A stretch of 5,489 bases of DNA from Oscillospiraceae bacterium (GTDB lineage: Bacteria > Bacillota > Clostridia > Saccharofermentanales > Saccharofermentanaceae): positions 1-5,489 of the forward strand of contig CADBNJ010000318.1 of NCBI GenBank assembly GCA_902795955.1, in the 5' to 3' direction. Position numbers and translations under genes: made by a program. Positions 1 through 3,962 of this stretch are shown in pieces. How positions within the stretch are numbered: the stretch's first letter is position 1; every line of letters starts with the position of its first letter. Below the pieces are notes generated by a model that was not told the origin of the DNA, searched no databases, and saw nothing but the letters and a program-made list of their open reading frames with translations.

Positions 1-566
1 ATCGTCATGTTCTCGAGGATCAGCTCGCCGTGATTATTGACAGCTCCGCCATAATTCGAGACGGCATTTTTGATCGTTCCGTTCTTTAATGTAAGCTTGC
101 CACTTTGATTATAGAATGCTCCTATATTCACACCTTCAAGGTCAAGTATGTGCCCGGTGAAATCGATAGTAACATCCTTGCCTCTGTTCGTTAACGTATC
201 TGAACCCGCTCCGGGCTTCATCGTATCCTGACCATAGGCCAGCTGAATGACTACCGGAGATTCAACCGTATCGATAAGTTCCTGGATCTCTGCCCAGTTG
301 ACCGCCAAGTGAACGGCATTGGGTTCGTTATAGGCCGGTACGGATGCCTCAGTAGTGACTTCTTCTTCGTCATCCTGTGCGTCTGCTGATTCCGCTTCGT
401 TACCGTCAGGCTCATCAGCCTCAACAGCTTCTTCCGTAACTACCTCTTCAACAGCCTGAGGAGCTGTGGGGTCCGCCTCCGTCTCATCTGCAAAGACCGG
501 GGCAGGAAGACTTCCCATGACCATCGTGAAAGCCAGCATCACCGCGAGTAATCTTTTGTTTCTCAT
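1..566 (-). CDS. Secreted protein with acidic linker and probable beta-helix domain (partial, C-terminus off left edge)
   Basis: The reading frame opens with ATG at 566 and stays open to the window edge, giving 188 residues of an incomplete protein. Residues 1-26 form a classic Sec signal peptide: basic start (MRNKR), hydrophobic core, and a probable signal peptidase I site after PVFA. Residues 27-79 are a low-complexity linker with about 21 Asp/Glu and no Lys/Arg. From about residue 85 a folded domain begins. Residues 157-188 show short beta strands alternating with turns (KLTLKNGTI, then GGAVNNHGELILENMT), the pattern seen in right-handed beta-helix (pectin-lyase-fold) and GGAI-type repeat surface proteins. 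The start is fixed by a strong Shine-Dalgarno at 572-578, five bases upstream, and by the signal peptide. It is probably transcribed from its own promoter in the gap after the acetyltransferase. Enzyme versus adhesin cannot be decided because the rest of the domain is missing. Secretion is well supported; the fold is inferred. Confidence 0.85.
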   Translation of the reverse strand, partial: MRNKRLLAVMLAFTMVMGSLPAPVFADETEADPTAPQAVEEVVTEEAVEADEPDGNEAESADAQDDEEEVTTEASVPAYNEPNAVHLAVNWAEIQELIDTVESPVVIQLAYGQDTMKPGAGSDTLTNRGKDVTIDFTGHILDLEGVNIGAFYNQSGKLTLKNGTIKNAVSNYGGAVNNHGELILENMT

Positions 567-571
567 GTTAA

Positions 572-578
572 TCCTCCC
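572..578 (-). promoter_or_regulatory. Ribosome binding site of the secreted beta-helix protein
   Basis: On the minus strand this reads GGGAGGA followed by TTAAC and then ATG. It is a near-ideal Shine-Dalgarno with five-base spacing, and it selects the ATG at 566 as the start. Confidence 0.85.
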
Positions 579-588
579 ATAAACGACA

Positions 589-608
589 TGCAGGCCAATA
601 CGCCTGCA
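589..608 (-). other. Hairpin in the 5' leader of the secreted protein gene
   Basis: A perfect 7 bp inverted repeat, TGCAGGC / GCCTGCA, encloses a six-base loop. It lies between the predicted -10 box (631-636) and the ribosome binding site (572-578), so it would sit in the 5' untranslated leader. No U-tract follows on either strand, so it is not a standard terminator. It could stabilise the mRNA, modulate translation, or act as a DNA operator; the sequence does not say which. Confidence 0.5.
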
Positions 609-630
609 AATCGATGTTTCCTATCTTATT

Positions 631-636
631 ATTATA
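631..636 (-). promoter_or_regulatory. Probable -10 box of the secreted protein gene
   Basis: The minus strand reads TATAAT, a perfect sigma-A -10 consensus, about 65 bases upstream of the ATG at 566 and inside the only gap between this gene and the acetyltransferase. No good TTGACA-like -35 is found at 16-18 bp spacing (the region is ATAAAA-like), and there is no TGN extension. The promoter call therefore rests on the -10 box and its location. Confidence 0.5.
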
Positions 637-662
637 CAGCACAAACGCCCTGTTTTATTATC

Positions 663-1103
663 TCAATCCAGCCTCATGTCAAATGCTTTTTTGGATGTTC
701 CGTTAAAGCCTTTATGCTCATAGAACCGGTGTGCTTCGCTGCGGGCCGCCCCGCTCTGCAATATTACTTTGTAGCAATGATGTTCTTTGGCAAACGCGAC
801 AGCCATGTCAATGACCTTGCCGGCCAGTCCCAAGTTGCGGTATTCCCTGTCCGTGACGACATTCTCGACGAAGCATATCCCGCGTCCGCCGCGTGTCAGA
901 TTGGGTATATACACGGCATAGCATGTAGATACGACCTTGCCGTTGTCAACGGCACCGAAGTATTGAATATTGTCATTATTCTCGATCTCTTCCCAGACCA
1001 TTGCGCTTTGCCCGGGAGTTAACTGAACATCGTCCCCGTCAAGCTGGCGGTACAGCTCAAGAAGTGATGTCAGATCAGAACCTGTTAATCTTCTGAATTC
1101 CAT
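663..1103 (-). CDS. GNAT family N-acetyltransferase
   Basis: A cytoplasmic 146-residue protein of typical length for a single-domain GNAT enzyme, which transfers an acetyl group from acetyl-CoA to an amine of a small molecule or protein. Motif A is visible at residues 79-98: strand VENVVTD, then the pyrophosphate-binding loop REYRNLGLA, a good match to R/Q-x-x-G-x-G/A, then helix GKVIDMAVAFA. The C-terminal motif is AHRFYEHKGF (124-133), with the Tyr that often serves as general acid. The ATG at 1103 is chosen over a GTG at 1139 because it begins the fold directly (MEFRRL), has a GAGG site nine bases upstream, and leaves a four-base gap to the permease stop instead of a 32-base overlap. It is the last gene of the ABC transporter unit and is probably translationally coupled to the permease. 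The substrate is unknown. Family assignment is firm; a link to the transporter's cargo is inference. Confidence 0.93.
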   Translation of the reverse strand: MEFRRLTGSDLTSLLELYRQLDGDDVQLTPGQSAMVWEEIENNDNIQYFGAVDNGKVVSTCYAVYIPNLTRGGRGICFVENVVTDREYRNLGLAGKVIDMAVAFAKEHHCYKVILQSGAARSEAHRFYEHKGFNGTSKKAFDMRLD

Positions 1104-1107
1104 ACGG

Positions 1108-2799
1108 TTATACCTCAACTTCCGTAAGATTCTTTGCACCCGCCTTTACGGCATAATTGTTAAACAGGAGCGATGCGCCGGTAACGGTAAAAAACACCAC
1201 AGCAGAAACGGTCAGAACCGCACCCGTGATACCTGCCTCATCGATCAGCGATGCAAAAAAAACAACGCCGAGACACACGACCATAAAAGCCACGCCTGCC
1301 ACGATCACGACAAAATTGATCAGTCCGAGCTTCCTTGAGAACTCTGTCTCGCTATCCCAGTTCAGCCTCGGTTTACGAGAGTGCCTCAGAAGTATCAGAT
1401 TAATTATAAACAGATCGATCATTACGGAGAGGAACGCTCCTGCAGGTATTGTCCAAATACAGCTTACGGGAATAAAACCTGCTATGATGCAAACGATTCC
1501 CGCCAAAACAACATAAAACGCGCTGCCGAGGGAACAGATCAACAGAGCAAAATTGCGTTTGCTCTTGTAGTAATCCTTAGCATCCACCGGCAGGGCACGG
1601 ATCGCGGCAAATGTACTTCCCTCACGCGAGAAAGCCGTTCCTGACAGGATGTTGTATCCGCAGGCAAAGCACGATGCCGTCAGAGCAAATGCAAGAACGG
1701 AAATGAGAGCGGGGGCAAAGCCAAGCGGGATATTGATCCTGCCGGTTGAACTGTTCCCCAGAACAAAAGGAAGTGCAAAGAGTACCGGCCATATAAAGCT
1801 CATGACAAACCCGTAGATAAGGAAAGCCGGATTGCGCCTTGCGCTCCTGGCCTCATAAATGGTCAATGCCTTGACTGCGCCGTTCTTCTTTATACTTTGC
1901 AGCAATTCCGTTGTAACGGCCTTTCTGCCGGATGCAGTGTTCTGCATGGAAAGAGCCGCACTTAAGTAGAACTCTTTTACGGCAAATAATGCAAGCATTA
2001 TCACAGCCGCGGAGCACGCCAAGCTTATCAGTATGCCTGCAGCAAATCCCTCAAACATGAACCGGATCATGAAAGAGATATTAGGAAATACCGAAGATAC
2101 GGAAGAAAAGAACCGTAAGGTTGCCGCCATCTCGGCAGTACTGTCCTGTCCCGAAGAATTGCTGAGAACAACATAGGTGATCGTAATCCCGAAGGTGGCA
2201 AGTCCTCCGAGCGCCACGGTAAGATCACGGTTACGGATAAAACCGAACAGACGGAAAAATATCACGACCAGGAAAGTCGCCAAAGCTGCTCCCGTAACCG
2301 GCATCAATACCGAGGAGATCAGGATGCCGATAACATATAATGCACCCGCCCCTTCCCGTATTCCGAAGCCCAGACAGACCGAATTCAAACAGATTACACT
2401 GATCGTCACAGGCAGCGAAGATGCCACGGCAAGCTTTGCAGCAACGATCTGAGTCGCCGATAACGGCATCGGCAGAAGGAGTTCCAGATCATCCGCCATA
2501 TAGAGAACCGATACGACATCCTTTACGGCAAGAACAAAGCTCATGACAAAGATAATGAGCATCAGTGTCTGTGACAGGTTCCGGGCATCGATAAACCTGC
2601 CGAGAACAGGCTCGATAAAATACATTCCGGCAGACAGTGCGGCGACCAGCAAAAAAAGGCAGCACGAGATCAGGATCCTTGCTGCCTTCGGAGAGATCAA
2701 CGCTTCATTTCCGCCGACAACTGCTTTCCCGTTGCATTTCTTCAATACCGCGATCAGTCTGCTGATCTTGGAAAAGCGTGCTCTCAACGAACCGTTCAT
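1108..2799 (-). CDS. Large ABC transporter permease (ABC-2 type exporter, two similar halves)
   Basis: A 563-residue integral membrane protein, presumably the channel subunit energised by the ATPase encoded at 3880-3155. Hydrophobic segments are visible near residues 41-63, 77-97, 124-146, 152-183, 193-212, 250-274, 327-347, 361-385, 416-440, 446-471, 492-516 and 522-545, about 12 spans. Each half carries the same kind of cytosolic motif after its second span: MPLSATQIVAAK at 111-122 and LPVDAKDYYKSK at 403-414. This suggests an ancient duplication of a six-span unit, with these loops as candidate coupling elements to the ATPase. Length and motif resemble the large permeases grouped as 'putative ATP-binding cassette' (PF16949-like), a placement from memory. 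The ATG lies two bases after the stop of the small membrane gene (TAATAATG), and only a weak AAGAAG precedes it, so re-initiation is likely. The substrate is unknown; an exporter role is inferred from the ABC-2 style partner ATPase and the lack of a binding protein. Confidence 0.9.
   Translation of the reverse strand: MNGSLRARFSKISRLIAVLKKCNGKAVVGGNEALISPKAARILISCCLFLLVAALSAGMYFIEPVLGRFIDARNLSQTLMLIIFVMSFVLAVKDVVSVLYMADDLELLLPMPLSATQIVAAKLAVASSLPVTISVICLNSVCLGFGIREGAGALYVIGILISSVLMPVTGAALATFLVVIFFRLFGFIRNRDLTVALGGLATFGITITYVVLSNSSGQDSTAEMAATLRFFSSVSSVFPNISFMIRFMFEGFAAGILISLACSAAVIMLALFAVKEFYLSAALSMQNTASGRKAVTTELLQSIKKNGAVKALTIYEARSARRNPAFLIYGFVMSFIWPVLFALPFVLGNSSTGRINIPLGFAPALISVLAFALTASCFACGYNILSGTAFSREGSTFAAIRALPVDAKDYYKSKRNFALLICSLGSAFYVVLAGIVCIIAGFIPVSCIWTIPAGAFLSVMIDLFIINLILLRHSRKPRLNWDSETEFSRKLGLINFVVIVAGVAFMVVCLGVVFFASLIDEAGITGAVLTVSAVVFFTVTGASLLFNNYAVKAGAKNLTEVEV
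1113..1116 (-). promoter_or_regulatory. Ribosome binding site of the acetyltransferase
   Basis: GAGG on the minus strand lies nine bases before the ATG at 1103 and is embedded in the last codons of the permease (Glu-Val-stop). This supports ATG 1103 as the start and suggests the two genes are translated in a coupled way. Confidence 0.6.
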
Positions 2800-2801
2800 T
2801 A

Positions 2802-3134
2802 TTATTCGGTCTTCTTACACGCGTTGCGCAATACTATGTAAACGACGATCATGATAACGAGGACAATGCCCACGACGATCTTGTATGTAGCCGATTCGAC
2901 GATTCCGAACAGCTTTACCAGGGAGATACCTACGCAGAGCAATCCGCCAACGATATTGATAACCGATGAGAGAACCTTATACTTCCTCAGCCCGTTCTCC
3001 GAATAGCCGTTTAATCTCGCCAGTTCGCTGCCCGGTATCTTTCCGGTGGTAATGGTCATGATACCCCTCACCACGCATGCAATACCGATTGCAATAAAGA
3101 AAAACTGTCCATAATCATTAATAACTCCATCCAT
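2802..3134 (-). CDS. Small three-helix membrane protein, possible transporter accessory subunit
   Basis: A 110-residue protein with three predicted transmembrane helices (about residues 8-28, 54-78 and 84-103), a polar loop at 29-53 rich in Gly, Lys, Arg and Asn, and a basic tail (NACKKTE). The positive charge puts the loop and C-terminus on the cytoplasmic side. I do not recognise a named family with certainty; the size and layout resemble DUF3784-like small membrane proteins of Firmicutes. It sits between the ATPase (20-base gap) and the permease (2-base gap), so it is almost certainly co-transcribed with them. It may help assemble, stabilise or regulate the exporter, but no motif shows this. 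The ATG at 3134 is preceded by a strong AGGAGGAG at slightly long spacing (12 bases). Its hydrophobic pattern and tight operon position make it a real gene. Confidence 0.85.
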   Translation of the reverse strand: MDGVINDYGQFFFIAIGIACVVRGIMTITTGKIPGSELARLNGYSENGLRKYKVLSSVINIVGGLLCVGISLVKLFGIVESATYKIVVGIVLVIMIVVYIVLRNACKKTE

Positions 3135-3146
3135 AATCTCTGATAA

Positions 3147-3154
3147 CTCCTCCT
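3147..3154 (-). promoter_or_regulatory. Ribosome binding site of the small membrane protein
   Basis: The minus strand reads AGGAGGAG directly after the TAA stop of the ATPase gene. It ends 12 bases before the ATG at 3134, longer than the usual 5-9, but no alternative start codon lies closer in frame. Confidence 0.65.
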
Positions 3155-3880
3155 TTATTTGTTTGTATCAGTCAGCTCGAGGAAAATATTCTCAAGTGAA
3201 GCCGATGCTTTGTGTGTAGCTCTGAGCTCATCCATTGTTCCGGAGAATAACAGTTCGCCCTCCTTGATAATGCAGATCTCATCGCAAAGCTTCTCCGCAA
3301 CTTCCAGCACGTGTGTGGAGAAAAAAACGGTCTTGCCCTTCCCGGCATGCTCACGCATCATGTTTTTGAGTTCGAATGCCGACTGCGGATCAAGACCTGT
3401 AAGGGGTTCGTCCAGGATCCAGACCGAGGGATCGTGAACCAGCGCTCCGAGGATCATGACCTTCTGGCGCATGCCGTGAGAATAAGACAGTATCTGATTA
3501 TTCAGAGCGTCATAGATTCCGAATCTTTTTGCATAAGTCTCGATAAACTCAGTTCTCTCACCGGCGGGGGTATCATAGATATCCGCCATGAAGTTGATGT
3601 ATTCGAGTCCGGTCAATCTCAGAAAATGATCCGGACTGTCGGATACATATCCGAACTGCGACTTAGCCTTCTTCCCGTCTTTGACGATATCTGTCCCGTT
3701 GATGGTGATCGTTCCCTCACTGGGGCGGATCACACCGGTTATTGCCTTGATCGTGGTTGATTTGCCGGCACCGTTATGTCCGATAAAACCGGTTATGGCA
3801 CCGTCCTTAGCAGTGAATGAGATGTTCTTCACAACCTCATGATCACCGTACCTTTTTGTTAAGTTCTTTACGCAGATCAA
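3155..3880 (-). CDS. ABC transporter ATP-binding protein (ABC-2 exporter type)
   Basis: A 241-residue cytoplasmic ATPase that should power the permease encoded downstream. All core motifs are present: Walker A GHNGAGKST (34-42), signature region LSYSHGMRQK (131-140, the YSHGM variant usual in ABC-2 exporters), Walker B VWILDEP (153-159) with catalytic Glu158, D-loop TGLDP (161-165) and H-loop STH with His190. The Q-loop position reads GYVSDSPDHF (77-86), with Asp81 where Gln or Glu is more usual. The C-terminus (ASLENIFLELTD) is the typical tail of BcrA/EcsA-like subunits. The start is TTG at 3880: an in-frame stop at 3887-3889 rules out anything further upstream, the N-terminus matches the family at once (MICVKNLTKRYG), and GGAGG lies 11 bases before it. 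It is the first gene of the unit, behind a promoter with a flanking inverted repeat. The export substrate cannot be told from this subunit. Confidence 0.97.
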   Translation of the reverse strand: MICVKNLTKRYGDHEVVKNISFTAKDGAITGFIGHNGAGKSTTIKAITGVIRPSEGTITINGTDIVKDGKKAKSQFGYVSDSPDHFLRLTGLEYINFMADIYDTPAGERTEFIETYAKRFGIYDALNNQILSYSHGMRQKVMILGALVHDPSVWILDEPLTGLDPQSAFELKNMMREHAGKGKTVFFSTHVLEVAEKLCDEICIIKEGELLFSGTMDELRATHKASASLENIFLELTDTNK

Positions 3881-3891
3881 AGCCTGTCAGT

Positions 3892-3896
3892 CCTCC
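3892..3896 (-). promoter_or_regulatory. Ribosome binding site selecting a TTG start for the ABC ATPase
   Basis: GGAGG on the minus strand, within GATTGGAGGA, lies 11 bases upstream of the TTG at 3880. An in-frame TGA between them (3889-3887) leaves TTG as the only start that preserves the conserved N-terminus. Confidence 0.75.
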
Positions 3897-3920
3897 AATC
3901 AACACAGCTTATGTTCCTTC

Positions 3921-3957
3921 TGTCCGTTCATTATACCATATCATCCTCCAACGGACA
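3921..3957. promoter_or_regulatory. Candidate operator: perfect 8 bp inverted repeat flanking the -10 box
   Basis: TGTCCGTT at 3921-3928 and AACGGACA at 3950-3957 are perfect reverse complements separated by 21 bases. The half-site centres are 29 bp apart, close to three helical turns. One arm covers the predicted transcription start; the other lies in the region upstream of the -10 box where RNA polymerase binds. This is the layout of a repressor site that would block the operon promoter. Regulators of Firmicute ABC-2 exporters are often GntR/YtrA-type, but no regulator gene is present in the window. The repeat also falls just after the upstream gene's stop codon, so an RNA role is possible; the long loop and lack of a U-tract argue against a terminator. 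Confidence 0.5.
3930..3938 (-). promoter_or_regulatory. Extended -10 promoter of the ABC transporter operon
   Basis: The minus strand reads TGG-TATAAT: a perfect -10 hexamer at 3935-3930 with the TGN extension at 3938-3936. The expected start of transcription is near 3923, giving a leader of about 43 bases before the TTG start. No TTGACA-like -35 is present at 16-18 bp spacing, which is tolerated for extended -10 promoters and often means activator dependence or modest strength. It sits 28 bases past the stop of the upstream secreted-protein gene. Confidence 0.7.
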
Positions 3958-3962
3958 TCGGC

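Noticed and set aside
637..656. Possible terminator hairpin just after the acetyltransferase
   Set aside because: Only a 4 bp ACAG/CTGT stem can form and the following bases are not a U-tract.
588..1022. Plus-strand open frame of 144 codons
   Set aside because: It lies opposite the acetyltransferase, whose minus-strand frame has clear GNAT motifs. The plus-strand translation shows no domain pattern and no ribosome binding site.
1104..1139. Upstream GTG start for the acetyltransferase
   Set aside because: It would overlap the permease by 32 bases and add 12 basic residues with no GNAT homology. The ATG at 1103 has a suitable GAGG site.
3311..3760. Plus-strand open frame of 149 codons
   Set aside because: It lies fully opposite the ABC ATPase gene, which has every catalytic motif. 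The frame is a by-product of codon use.
3901..3915. Imperfect palindrome AACACAGCTTATGTT in the operon leader
   Set aside because: Only five of seven base pairs match around the centre, which is too weak to call an operator or hairpin.
3927..3951. Minimal upstream reading frame (ATG GTA TAA) preceded by GGAGG
   Set aside because: It lies at the -10 box, upstream of the predicted transcription start, so it would exist only in read-through RNA, and a two-codon frame is easily a coincidence.
3921..3957. The inverted repeat as a Rho-independent terminator of the upstream gene
   Set aside because: The loop is 21 bases, the stem is only 8 bp and not GC-dense, and no U-tract follows on either strand. 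It overlaps a perfect -10 box.
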